From JAXLVB01 sp046329195 (GTDB lineage: Bacteria > Bacteroidota > Bacteroidia > Cytophagales > Spirosomataceae), in contig JAXLVB010000002.1 in the NCBI GenBank assembly GCA_046329195.1, forward strand, positions 2,356,001-2,420,000: a DNA stretch of 64,000 nt, written 5' to 3'. A model generated the notes under the pieces. It had not been told where the DNA came from. It searched no databases and saw only the letters and a program-made list of their open reading frames with translations. This document shows, piece after piece, positions 37,410 to 45,194 of the stretch; position 1 is the first letter of the stretch, and each line of letters opens with the position of its first letter. The position numbers and the translations under genes are program-made.

Positions 37410-37456
37410 CGCACCGACAGCATGTCGGTGCGGAGTTGGCATAGCGTCTCTGACGC
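37410..37456. repeat. REP-like GC-rich hairpin upstream of leuC
   Basis: The stem GCACCGACA-gcatg-TGTCGGTGC type palindrome at about 37410-37431 stands out from its AT-rich surroundings, followed by GGAGTTGGCATAGCGTC and a second short stem GCGTC/GACGC. It has the look of a dispersed palindromic repeat, but only one copy lies in this window. Confidence 0.45.
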
Positions 37457-37503
37457 CAAACAACACCTTTTTAATTTCAGAAAATAGTTTAACAATTGAC
37501 CAT

Positions 37504-38901
37504 ATGAGCAAAACCACCTTATTCGACAAAGTCTGGGATGCACACGTCGTTCGACACATAGAAGACGGCCCCGACGTATTTTTTATTGACCGCCACTTCA
37601 TCCACGAAGTAACCAGCCCTGTGGCATTTCTAGGGCTCGAAAGCAGGGGCATCGGCGTTATGTTCTCTAATCGCACTTTTGCCACTGCCGATCATAACAC
37701 ACCCACCATCAACCAACACCTGCCCGTACAAGACCCGCTCTCGGCCAATCAGCTCAAAGCGCTAGAAACCAACGCCAACAAGTACGGGATTTCGCACTGG
37801 GGGCTTGGCCACCACAAAAACGGTATCGTGCACGTGGTTGGCCCCGAAAACGGCATCACACAGCCGGGCATGACCATCGTGTGCGGCGACTCGCACACCT
37901 CTACGCACGGAGCCTTTGGGGCTATTGCGTTTGGAATCGGTACCTCGGAGGTCGAGATGGTGCTATCGTCACAATGCATCATGCAGCCCAAGCCAAAGAA
38001 AATGCGTATCACCGTCAATGGTCAGTTAGGCAAAGGTGTATCGCCCAAAGACGTAATCTTGTACATCATTTCGCAAATTACAGCCAGTGGTGCTACCGGC
38101 TACTTTGTAGAATATGCCGGCGAGGTGTTCGAGAACATGAGCATGGAAGGTCGCATGACGGTCTGCAACATGAGTATCGAGATGGGTGCTCGTGGGGGGA
38201 TGATTGCACCCGACGAAACTACGTTTGCCTACCTCAAAGGAAAAGAATTTGCCCCCAAAGGCGAAGCCTGGGACAAAGCCCTGGCCTACTGGAAGACCCT
38301 CAAAACCGACGAGGGGGCTGCGTTTGACGTAGAACTCGTGTACGAGGCCGCTGACATCGAACCGCAGATTACTTACGGTACTAACCCTGGTTTGGGAACA
38401 GGGATTACCCAGCATATTCCGACATCGAACACCGTAAAAGACGGTAAAGCCAGCTACGAAAAAGCACTCAAGTACATGGATTTTGCCGAAAACGACTCGA
38501 TTTTGGGCAAACAAGTGGATTACGTATTCTTGGGGAGCTGTACCAACGGGCGTATCGAAGACTTCCGTTCGTTTGCGTCAATCGTAAAAGGCCGTAAAAA
38601 GGCATCACATGTAACGGCTTGGCTCGTGCCAGGTTCGCATATTGTGGAGAAGCAAATCAAAGACGAAGGCATTTTAGATATTTTGACCGAAGCAGGCTTT
38701 GAGTTGCGTCAGCCGGGCTGTTCAGCCTGTTTGGCCATGAACGACGATAAAGTACCTGCTGGCAAATACGCCGTGAGTACTTCAAACCGCAATTTTGAAG
38801 GTCGCCAAGGGCCGGGCGCTCGTACCTTGCTCGCTAGCCCACTCGTAGCCGCCGCCGCCGCTGTAACCGGCGTAGTGACCGACCCGAGGGAGTTACTATA
38901 A
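37504..38901 (+). CDS. leuC: 3-isopropylmalate dehydratase large subunit
   Basis: 465 residues from the ATG at 37504; the longer open frame upstream reads through the repeat. With LeuD it isomerises 2- to 3-isopropylmalate. The aconitase-family iron-sulfur ligands are seen in FLGSCTNGRIEDF and GCSACLAMN, and CGDSHTSTHGAFGAIAFGIGTSEVE is the substrate region. First gene of leuC-leuD-leuA-leuB, which agrees with the Bacteroidota order. The gene is relatively GC-rich compared with its surroundings. Confidence 0.97.
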   Translation: MSKTTLFDKVWDAHVVRHIEDGPDVFFIDRHFIHEVTSPVAFLGLESRGIGVMFSNRTFATADHNTPTINQHLPVQDPLSANQLKALETNANKYGISHWGLGHHKNGIVHVVGPENGITQPGMTIVCGDSHTSTHGAFGAIAFGIGTSEVEMVLSSQCIMQPKPKKMRITVNGQLGKGVSPKDVILYIISQITASGATGYFVEYAGEVFENMSMEGRMTVCNMSIEMGARGGMIAPDETTFAYLKGKEFAPKGEAWDKALAYWKTLKTDEGAAFDVELVYEAADIEPQITYGTNPGLGTGITQHIPTSNTVKDGKASYEKALKYMDFAENDSILGKQVDYVFLGSCTNGRIEDFRSFASIVKGRKKASHVTAWLVPGSHIVEKQIKDEGILDILTEAGFELRQPGCSACLAMNDDKVPAGKYAVSTSNRNFEGRQGPGARTLLASPLVAAAAAVTGVVTDPRELL

Positions 38902-38908
38902 CCCCATA

Positions 38909-39010
38909 ACCAGCAACAGATGTCGCCCCAATGGGGTAATTGAGTTCTATAGTAAAAAATAAATTTCTCATTAAATTGCCTTTTATTCCCCCCATTGGGG
39001 GCTAGGGGGC
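38909..39010. repeat. Intergenic repeat copy 1 (leuC-leuD)
   Basis: This spacer begins ACCAGCAACAGATGTC, then CCCCAATGGGG (38926-38936), an AT-rich middle, and CCCCCCATTGGGGGCTAGG ending GGGC (38988-39010). The same layout and much of the same sequence recur between leuD and leuA (39627-39724), which marks a dispersed element rather than unique spacer. Confidence 0.6.
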
Positions 39011-39019
39011 TTTAACGAT

Positions 39020-39616
39020 ATGGCATACGACAAATTCACGGTATTGCGCTCAACGGCAGTACCCCTTCCACTCGAAAACGTGGATACCGACCAAATCATC
39101 CCCGCTCGCTTCTTGAAAGCCACTAAGCGAGAAGGCTTCGGCGACAACTTGTTCAGGGACTGGCGCTACAATTCCGACAACACCCCCAAACAAGATTTTA
39201 TTCTAAACAACCCTATCTATTCGGGGAAAATATTAGTTGGCGGCCGCAACTTCGGTAGCGGCTCAAGCCGTGAGCACGCCGCTTGGGCAATCTACGACTA
39301 CGGCTTTCGCTGCGTAGTGTCGAGCTTTTTTGCCGACATTTTCAAAAACAACTCCCTGAACATCGGCATACTGCCCGTACAGGTCAGTCCTGAGTTTTTG
39401 GATAAAATATTTAAGGCTATCGAAGCTGACCCCAACGCCGAACTCGAGGTGAATCTGCCCGAGCAGACCATCAGCATTGTAGCGTCAGGGGAGTCTGAAA
39501 GCTTTGCCATCAACGGCTACAAAAAGCACAACATGATGAACGGCTTCGATGACATTGACTACCTGCAATCGATGAAAAGCGAAATCAAAACCTTCGCCGA
39601 AGCGAGTTTGTATTAA
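39020..39616 (+). CDS. leuD: 3-isopropylmalate dehydratase small subunit
   Basis: 198 residues, the swivelling domain that completes the LeuCD active site. PLPLENVDTDQIIPARFLKATKREGFG and GRNFGSGSSREHAAWAI are diagnostic. It follows leuC with a 118-bp spacer occupied by a repeat element. Confidence 0.97.
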   Translation: MAYDKFTVLRSTAVPLPLENVDTDQIIPARFLKATKREGFGDNLFRDWRYNSDNTPKQDFILNNPIYSGKILVGGRNFGSGSSREHAAWAIYDYGFRCVVSSFFADIFKNNSLNIGILPVQVSPEFLDKIFKAIEADPNAELEVNLPEQTISIVASGESESFAINGYKKHNMMNGFDDIDYLQSMKSEIKTFAEASLY

Positions 39617-39626
39617 CAGCCTCCTG

Positions 39627-39724
39627 ACCAACAACGGCTGCCACCCCAATGGCGGAGTAATGGTAAATCTATATTTAAAATGACAAAAACAAAGCAAAGC
39701 TCCCCAATCGGGGGCGGGGGGGGC
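39627..39724. repeat. Intergenic repeat copy 2 (leuD-leuA), runs into the leuA coding start
   Basis: ACCAACAACGGCTGCCA, CCCCAATGGCGG and then CCCCAATCGGGGGCGGGG track copy 1 in order and spacing. The second half lies inside the leuA reading frame and encodes the residues SSPIGGGGG near the N-terminus. Confidence 0.6.
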
Positions 39725-41230
39725 TACATCGAAATAATGGACACGACGCTCCGTGATGGTGAGCAAACCAGCGGGGTGTCGTTTTCGGCTGCCGAAAAAC
39801 TCACCATTGCACAACTGCTCCTGCGAGAAGTCAAAGTAGATCGCATTGAGGTGGCTTCGGCACGGGTGTCAGAAGGAGAATTTCAGGCCGTCAAGCAAAT
39901 AACCGCTTGGGCCGCCGAAAACGGGTACTTAGACAAAGTAGAAGTACTCACTTTTGTGGACGGCGAAACTTCCGTCAACTGGATGATTGAGGCTGGTGCC
40001 ACGGTGATGAATCTCCTGACCAAAGGCTCGCTCAACCACCTGACGCACCAACTCAAGAAAACCCCAGAGCAGCACTTTGCCGAAATCGCTCAGGTCATTG
40101 AGCTGGCGCAGCGTAAGGGTATCGTCTGCAACGTCTATCTCGAAGACTGGAGCAACGGTATGCGCAACTCACCCGAATACGTGATACAATTCTTGGATTT
40201 CTTGACCCAGCAGCCTATTCGGCGAGTACTGCTGCCCGATACGCTCGGCGTACTTACTCCCCAAGAGAGCTACGCCTTTGTGAGTCAGCTGGTTGGGCGG
40301 TATCCTACTACGCACTTCGACTTCCACGCCCACAACGACTACGACCTCAGCGTAGCCAATGTGCTGGAAGCTGTAAAGGCGGGCGCTCATGGCCTGCACC
40401 TGACCGTCAATGGCATGGGCGAACGGGCCGGCAATGCGCCGCTTTCGAGTGTGATTGCGGTCTTAAACGACTTCATGCCCAACCTCAAGACCTCCGTCGT
40501 CGAAAACTCGCTGTATCGGGTTAGCAAGTTGGTCGAGACCTTCTCTGGTTTTAGAGTACCCGTCAATAAGCCCATCATCGGCGAAAATGTATTCACCCAA
40601 ACGGCTGGCATCCACGCCGACGGCGACAACAAGAAAAACCTGTATTTCAACGACTTACTACCCGAACGATTCGGAAGGCAGCGGAAATATGCTTTGGGAA
40701 AAACTTCGGGCAAAGCCAACATCGAGAAGAATCTGCAAGAACTTGGCATCAAGCTCTCCGACCACGACCTCAAGAAAGTAACGCAGCGTATCATCGAACT
40801 CGGCGACCGCAAGGAAATGGTCACCCGAGACGACCTCCCCTACATCATTTCGGATGTGCTGGACAGCAGCGCCATCGTCGAGAACGTAGTGGTACTCAAC
40901 TACGTACTTACCCATTCCAAAAACCTCAAGCCATCGGCCACCTTACAGGTACGCATCGGTGAGCAGGTTTTTGAGGAAAATGCCCAGGGCGACGGCCAGT
41001 ACGATGCGTTTATGAATGCGTTGAAGAAAATTTATCGTAAGAAGCAAATCGAATTACCCCTCCTCACTGACTATGCCGTGCGGATTCCACCAGGTGGAAA
41101 AACTGATGCACTTTGCGAAACCATCATCACCTGGAGTATCAACGGAAAGGAAGTCAAAACCCGAGGCTTAGACTCCGACCAAACCGTATCGGCTATTCAA
41201 GCTACTCAGAAGATGTTGAATATGATTTAA
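39680..41230 (+). CDS. 2-isopropylmalate synthase / citramalate synthase family (LeuA2-like)
   Basis: 516 residues. The HMGL-like barrel has IMDTTLRDGEQTSGV, HFDFHAHNDYDLSVANVLEAV with the metal-binding HxH, and NGMGERAGNAPL; the C-terminal ~130 residues form the regulatory domain (LLTDYAVRIPPGGKTDALCET). It condenses acetyl-CoA with 2-oxoisovalerate or, if it is a citramalate synthase, with pyruvate. The operon position between leuD and leuB fits either. The start at 39680 is needed to include the first beta strand YIEIMDTTL; the ~14 residues before it come from a repeat element and are Gly-rich. Feedback by Leu or Ile is expected but not visible. Confidence 0.88.
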   Translation: MTKTKQSSPIGGGGGYIEIMDTTLRDGEQTSGVSFSAAEKLTIAQLLLREVKVDRIEVASARVSEGEFQAVKQITAWAAENGYLDKVEVLTFVDGETSVNWMIEAGATVMNLLTKGSLNHLTHQLKKTPEQHFAEIAQVIELAQRKGIVCNVYLEDWSNGMRNSPEYVIQFLDFLTQQPIRRVLLPDTLGVLTPQESYAFVSQLVGRYPTTHFDFHAHNDYDLSVANVLEAVKAGAHGLHLTVNGMGERAGNAPLSSVIAVLNDFMPNLKTSVVENSLYRVSKLVETFSGFRVPVNKPIIGENVFTQTAGIHADGDNKKNLYFNDLLPERFGRQRKYALGKTSGKANIEKNLQELGIKLSDHDLKKVTQRIIELGDRKEMVTRDDLPYIISDVLDSSAIVENVVVLNYVLTHSKNLKPSATLQVRIGEQVFEENAQGDGQYDAFMNALKKIYRKKQIELPLLTDYAVRIPPGGKTDALCETIITWSINGKEVKTRGLDSDQTVSAIQATQKMLNMI

Positions 41231-41237
41231 TTTCTTG

Positions 41238-41693
41238 AACCACAGAGTTTCACCAAGTTATGGCACGGAGTTACACCGAGTTTGATCCTCTTACCGAAAA
41301 AATCTTAAAATGTGCCTTCGAAGTACACAGTGCACTGGGTCCTGGGCTATTAGAGAGTGCATACAAAGAATGCTTGGCGTATAAACTCAATAAGATTGGC
41401 TTGCATGTTGAAAAGGAAAAATCGATGCCATTGGTGTTTGAAGAGGTTAAACTCGAATGTGGTTACAGAATAGACATCTTGGTTGAAAATGCAATTGTCC
41501 TTGAACTCAAATCAGTTGAAGCACTTAACGAAGTACATACGGCTCAGGTGCTGACTTATATGCGCTTGGGTAACTTCAAAATTGGATATCTCATGAATTT
41601 CAACGTAGCAAGCCTCCGTAACGGCCTCAAACGCTATGTTCTCTAACAAGCCCTGTGTAACTCAGTGTGAAAACTCAGTGTTACTCCGTGGTT
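41238..41693. mobile_element. GxxExxY cassette bounded by imperfect inverted repeats
   Basis: The left end AACCACAGAGTTTCACC (41238) and the reverse complement of the right end, AACCACGGAGTAACACTGAG (41693 downward), are clearly related, and both continue with further GAGTTACAC-like units. Together they enclose one small gene between leuA and leuB. No transposase is present, so the cassette would depend on something in trans if it moves at all. Confidence 0.55.
41260..41646 (+). CDS. GxxExxY family protein
   Basis: 128 residues. The family signature G-x-x-E-x-x-Y is seen in GPGLLESAYKECLAYKL, followed by GYRIDILVENAIVLELKSVEAL, a PD-(D/E)xK-nuclease-like core (Asp in RIDILV, ELK). Members are small proteins of unknown role that occur in many copies in environmental genomes. 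The first residues MARSYTEF are encoded by the left inverted repeat, so the start codon belongs to the cassette. It separates leuA from leuB and probably does not take part in leucine synthesis. Confidence 0.85.
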   Translation: MARSYTEFDPLTEKILKCAFEVHSALGPGLLESAYKECLAYKLNKIGLHVEKEKSMPLVFEEVKLECGYRIDILVENAIVLELKSVEALNEVHTAQVLTYMRLGNFKIGYLMNFNVASLRNGLKRYVL

Positions 41694-41711
41694 AAAAACC
41701 ATCATTTTATA

Positions 41712-42785
41712 ATGGCAAAAAAACACATCCTTGTAGTGCCCGGCGACGGTATCGGGCAAGAAGTAACAACCGTCGGCAAAAAAGTACTCGAACGCATCGC
41801 CGAAAAATTTGGCCATGAGTTCACTTACGACGAAGCCCTCATCGGTCACGTGGCCATCGAAGCCACCGGCGAACCGCTACCCGAAGAAACCCTTGTCAAA
41901 ATGCGGGCTTCGGATGCCATTCTGTTTGGTGCCGTGGGCCACGCCAAGTACGATAACGACCCCCACGCCAAGGTACGCCCCGAGCAAGGCTTACTCAAAA
42001 TGCGCAAAGAACTGGGCCTGTACGCCAACCTCCGCCCCATCAAGCTATTCGACGAACTCTTGGACGCATCGAGCATCAAACCCGAAATCTTGAGAGGTGC
42101 CGACATCCTGTTTTTCCGTGAACTCACGGGCGACGTCTATTTTGGTAAGCGTGAACGTATTGACAACGGCAACACCGCCTACGACACCATGATTTACAGC
42201 AAGTACGAAGTAGAGCGTATTGCCCGCAAGGCGTTCGATGCCGCCATGACTCGTGGCAAAAAACTCATGTCGGTGGACAAAGCCAACGTACTGGAAAGCA
42301 GCCGCTTGTGGCGTGAAACCGTACTCGAAGTAGCCAAAGATTATCCCGAAGTAGAGCTTGAGCACCAGTTTATTGACGCCGCCGCCATGCTGCTCATCAA
42401 AGACCCCAAGCGCTTTGACGTGGTCGTGACGGGCAACATCTTCGGTGACATCCTGACCGACGAAGCTTCGCAAATTGCTGGCTCAATGGGTATGCTGGCC
42501 TCCGCCTCAGTAGGCGATAGCACGGGCGTGTATGAGCCTATCCACGGCTCTGCGCACGACATTACGGGCAAAGGCATTGCCAACCCGATGGCCTCGGTGC
42601 TTTCGGCGGCATTGCTCTTAGACATCTCGTTTGGCCTCAAAGACGAAGCCAACGCCGTGATAGCCGCCGTAGATGGCGTACTGAAGGCGGGCTTCCGCAC
42701 GGGCGACATCGCTACCAAAGACACCCCAAAAGACATGATCTTGGGAACTGATGCGATTGGCGAGGAGATTTTGAAGCGGATTTAA
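41712..42785 (+). CDS. leuB: 3-isopropylmalate dehydrogenase
   Basis: 357 residues from the ATG at 41712. Oxidative decarboxylation of 3-isopropylmalate with NAD+. ILVVPGDGIGQEVT, FFRELTGDVYFG, SVDKANVLESSRLWRE, NIFGDILTDEASQIAGSMGMLASAS and EPIHGSAHDITGKGIANP are complete family motifs. Last gene of the leu cluster; a strong terminator follows at 42803. Confidence 0.97.
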   Translation: MAKKHILVVPGDGIGQEVTTVGKKVLERIAEKFGHEFTYDEALIGHVAIEATGEPLPEETLVKMRASDAILFGAVGHAKYDNDPHAKVRPEQGLLKMRKELGLYANLRPIKLFDELLDASSIKPEILRGADILFFRELTGDVYFGKRERIDNGNTAYDTMIYSKYEVERIARKAFDAAMTRGKKLMSVDKANVLESSRLWRETVLEVAKDYPEVELEHQFIDAAAMLLIKDPKRFDVVVTGNIFGDILTDEASQIAGSMGMLASASVGDSTGVYEPIHGSAHDITGKGIANPMASVLSAALLLDISFGLKDEANAVIAAVDGVLKAGFRTGDIATKDTPKDMILGTDAIGEEILKRI

Positions 42786-42802
42786 GGGCTGATACAGAGA
42801 TT

Positions 42803-42849
42803 AGCGATTTCATCAACTTGGCTCTATAGCTCCGAGTGATGAAATCGCT
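42803..42849 (+). terminator. Intrinsic terminator of the leu cluster
   Basis: AGCGATTTCATCA (42803-42815) pairs with TGATGAAATCGCT (42837-42849), with further pairing inside the loop (ACTTGG with CCGAGT by wobble), and a T-run (TTTTTTATTT) follows. Confidence 0.88.
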
Positions 42850-42888
42850 TTTTTATTTATCCATAGAATGCTAGTAACGTATTTTCTT

Positions 42889-43458
42889 ATGCAACGTCTC
42901 TTCCACACCATTTCGCACTTGGGTCATGTATCCGAGGAGTTGAAGGCCTTTCTGACCCAACACGTTCATGAGGTTAAACTCCCCCGAAAAGAGCATCTAT
43001 TGGAGGCAGGCCAAGTAGCCAGCAAGTTGTACTTCGTAGAATCGGGCTTGGTACGAGGATACTACCTACACGATGGCAAAGACATCACGATATGGGTAAT
43101 CGCCGAAAACGACTTTGTGATCTCTATCCTGAGTTTCTACACCCGTAAGCCCTCCTACGAGTACATTGAGCTGCTCGAAGACTCGCACCTCTGGTACCTG
43201 TCGTACGACAAATTGCAAGAGGCATATCAGCTGTTTCCCGAATTTAACCTCATTGGTAGGCTCCTCACTGAGCGCTATTACGTACTAAGCGAATACCGCT
43301 CATACTACCTGCGTATGCACAGTGCCGAAGAGCGCCTCCAACTTCTCCTTCACGATTGGCCAGGCATCATGGCGAGGGTCAAGCACCGACACGTGGCTTC
43401 GCTGTTGGGTATCAGCTCCGAGACTCTCAGCCGTTTGCTAGCTCGCAAATCGTACTGA
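42889..43458 (+). CDS. Crp/Fnr-family cyclic-nucleotide-binding-domain regulator
   Basis: About 189 residues from the ATG at 42889, where MQRLFHTISHLGHVSEELKAFL aligns with the usual family start (another ATG lies at 42868). An N-terminal cNMP-binding beta-roll (LLEAGQVASKLYFVESGLVRGYY) leads to a C-terminal helix-turn-helix (HRHVASLLGISSETLSRLLAR). The phosphate-binding arginine typical of true cAMP binders is not obvious, so the ligand is uncertain, as with many Bacteroidota relatives. It stands between leuB and a small membrane protein gene. Confidence 0.85.
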   Translation: MQRLFHTISHLGHVSEELKAFLTQHVHEVKLPRKEHLLEAGQVASKLYFVESGLVRGYYLHDGKDITIWVIAENDFVISILSFYTRKPSYEYIELLEDSHLWYLSYDKLQEAYQLFPEFNLIGRLLTERYYVLSEYRSYYLRMHSAEERLQLLLHDWPGIMARVKHRHVASLLGISSETLSRLLARKSY

Positions 43459-43551
43459 TAATCTTTTAGTTAGGAAGAACAAAAAAATGATTTTCGTCAA
43501 GATTTTTACCAAAAGATTCATGGAGTTTTGTTCTAACCAAATCAACAAGTC

Positions 43552-43923
43552 ATGAATTCGTCAAAACGTCTTTTGTTCGCTAATCTGTTACGGAATATAG
43601 CACGCTATGCGTTACTAATCCTTGCTTTATTCACTTTTTTATTTGCTTTGCTATCAGGTGCTGAGCACTATGGAGGCGGTTTTATGGGTGTTCTCCAAAA
43701 TTCGCCCAATGCCTTACCGTGGCTTATCCTTTTGGGAATGGTCTATATCGCTTGGCGATGGGAACGCATCGGAGGGATATTAATTATAATAATAGGAGCC
43801 TTTATGGTTTATTTTTTCAACTTCGATGGCCATTTCTATTGGTCTGTTCTGCTGCTTACCGTAGCAATTATGCTGTTGGGAGTTTGTTTAGTGGGTAGTT
43901 CTTACTTGAGAAGAACTTTATAA
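43552..43923 (+). CDS. Small four-helix membrane protein
   Basis: 123 residues with four hydrophobic segments (ALLILALFTFLFALL, LPWLILLGMVYIAW, IGGILIIIIGAFMVYFF, VLLLTVAIMLLGVCLV). The WRWERIGGIL segment resembles the DUF7670-type small proteins of Bacteroidota, but the assignment is tentative. The function is unknown. The gene ends just before a 48-bp near-palindrome that precedes hypA. Confidence 0.6.
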   Translation: MNSSKRLLFANLLRNIARYALLILALFTFLFALLSGAEHYGGGFMGVLQNSPNALPWLILLGMVYIAWRWERIGGILIIIIGAFMVYFFNFDGHFYWSVLLLTVAIMLLGVCLVGSSYLRRTL

Positions 43924-43948
43924 ACACGTTAAAATAAGTAATAGAGTT

Positions 43949-43996
43949 GCAAGAGAGGCGGAATTAGAAAACATTTTCTAATTCCGCCTCTCTTGC
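43949..43996. promoter_or_regulatory. 48-bp near-perfect palindrome containing the hydrogenase operator-like site
   Basis: Two 23-bp arms (43949-43971 and 43974-43996) are exact inverses with only CA between them. A terminator with a 2-nt loop would lose its innermost pairs, but the T-run after it is compatible with termination of the upstream gene. The core TTAGAAAA-CA-TTTTCTAA (43964-43981) matches the sites before hupS, which argues that the core also acts as a protein-binding site for the hypA promoter. Confidence 0.6.
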
Positions 43997-44051
43997 TTTT
44001 GCCAAAGCAAAATATTAACTACGTTTGGGCTTTGTTGTTTTGCCCATTATT

Positions 44052-44417
44052 ATGCACGAAATCTCACTGGTTCGTACCGTTTTTCGCACACTTGAGGAGG
44101 AATTTCCTAATCAGTTTGACCAAATTAGAAACATTCACCTCAAAGTAGGCTTACTTACCAACGTGCAGCCTATCTTGATGCAAAATGCGTTTCAGGCAGT
44201 TTTGGAAGAAGAACCCCGTTATCAGCGCACCTCCTTGTCGGTAGAAGTGCTCCCGATTTTGATTCATTGCGATGCCTGTGACCTCACAACTGAAGTCCAA
44301 AACTATCGTTTTGTTTGCAGTTGTGGCAAACCCAGCCGAAACATCGTTCAGGGCGAAGAACTCCTCATTGGCGAAGTCGAATGGGAGTCTTTTGACGAAA
44401 ACCCAGTGGCAAACTAA
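44052..44417 (+). CDS. hypA: Hydrogenase nickel-insertion protein HypA
   Basis: 121 residues from the ATG at 44052, needed so that the N-terminus reads MHEISLV, where His2 binds nickel. The zinc site has CDAC and CSCG. HypA delivers Ni to the hydrogenase large subunit with HypB after HypCDEF has built the iron site. It is first in the hyp operon; hypB follows after 66 bp. Confidence 0.93.
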   Translation: MHEISLVRTVFRTLEEEFPNQFDQIRNIHLKVGLLTNVQPILMQNAFQAVLEEEPRYQRTSLSVEVLPILIHCDACDLTTEVQNYRFVCSCGKPSRNIVQGEELLIGEVEWESFDENPVAN

Positions 44418-44483
44418 TGAGCACAAACTAGAATCAAGTCTTGTCAATTAAACAGAAACGGTACTATTTCATAAATCGACCCG

Positions 44484-45194
44484 ATGATGATAAAACCTAA
44501 ATCTAATCAGGCAGCGGTAGGTTCCATTCAATGCGATAACACCACCTTGAACCTACTCAAAGTAAACGATTTTGTAGCGAAGGCAATTCGAGACCGCCTT
44601 TCTGACGTATTAATAATTAACGTTTGTTCGTCGCCGGGAAGTGGCAAAACGACCCTCATGCAAGAGACGGGCAAGCGACTGAAAGATACCCTCAACATGG
44701 CCGTATTGGTAGGTGACCCCGAAACCGAACGAGATGCTGTTCGGATGCGAGACGTTGGTATCAACGCCTTACAGATTGTGACTGGAGGGATGTGCCACAT
44801 TGAAGCCCAGATGATCTACCAAGCCTTAGACCACATTGACCTTACGGGCGTGGACCTGCTATTTATCGAAAATGTGGGAAATTTGGTTTGCCCAGCAGCT
44901 TTTGATTTAGGAGAAGACTATCGGGTGACCGTATTGGCCTGTACCGAAGGGGACGATAAGCCCAAGAAATATCCACGTATGTTTTTAACAAGTGAGTTAC
45001 TGATAGTCTCCAAAGCCGATTTACTTCCGTACGTACCGTTTTCGGTAGAAGCCGTTACGAAAGATGCCCGTGAGGTTAATGCCGATATTGAGGTGATGTC
45101 CATTTCAAGCCTTAACGGCGAGGGCTTAGACCAGTGGTGTCAGTGGCTCATCGAAAAAGTAAAGGCCAAGAAAGAAAAAATGGTGGTGGCCTAA
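44484..45194 (+). CDS. hypB: Hydrogenase nickel-insertion GTPase HypB
   Basis: 236 residues (a second ATG follows directly at 44487). A G3E-family GTPase: P-loop NVCSSPGSGKTTL, VGDPETERDAVRM, TGGMCHIEAQMI with the metal-binding Cys-His, and FIENVGNLVCPAAFDLG. There is no N-terminal His-rich nickel storage stretch, so nickel handling relies on HypA and the transporter encoded at 51277. The TAA stop overlaps the hypF ATG by one base (TAATG), a sign of coupled translation. Confidence 0.95.
   Translation: MMIKPKSNQAAVGSIQCDNTTLNLLKVNDFVAKAIRDRLSDVLIINVCSSPGSGKTTLMQETGKRLKDTLNMAVLVGDPETERDAVRMRDVGINALQIVTGGMCHIEAQMIYQALDHIDLTGVDLLFIENVGNLVCPAAFDLGEDYRVTVLACTEGDDKPKKYPRMFLTSELLIVSKADLLPYVPFSVEAVTKDAREVNADIEVMSISSLNGEGLDQWCQWLIEKVKAKKEKMVVA

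Noticed and set aside
37881..38327. Long open frame overlapping leuC in another frame
   Set aside because: Fully inside the strongly supported leuC gene; its translation is Arg/Cys/His-rich and resembles no family.
39680..39736. LeuA start at the internal ATG at 39737
   Set aside because: That start would remove the first beta strand before DTTLRDGEQ, which the barrel fold needs.
43949..43996. Palindrome read only as a simple terminator
   Set aside because: The two-base centre and the core shared with the hupS promoter are not explained by termination alone, so it is listed as regulatory.
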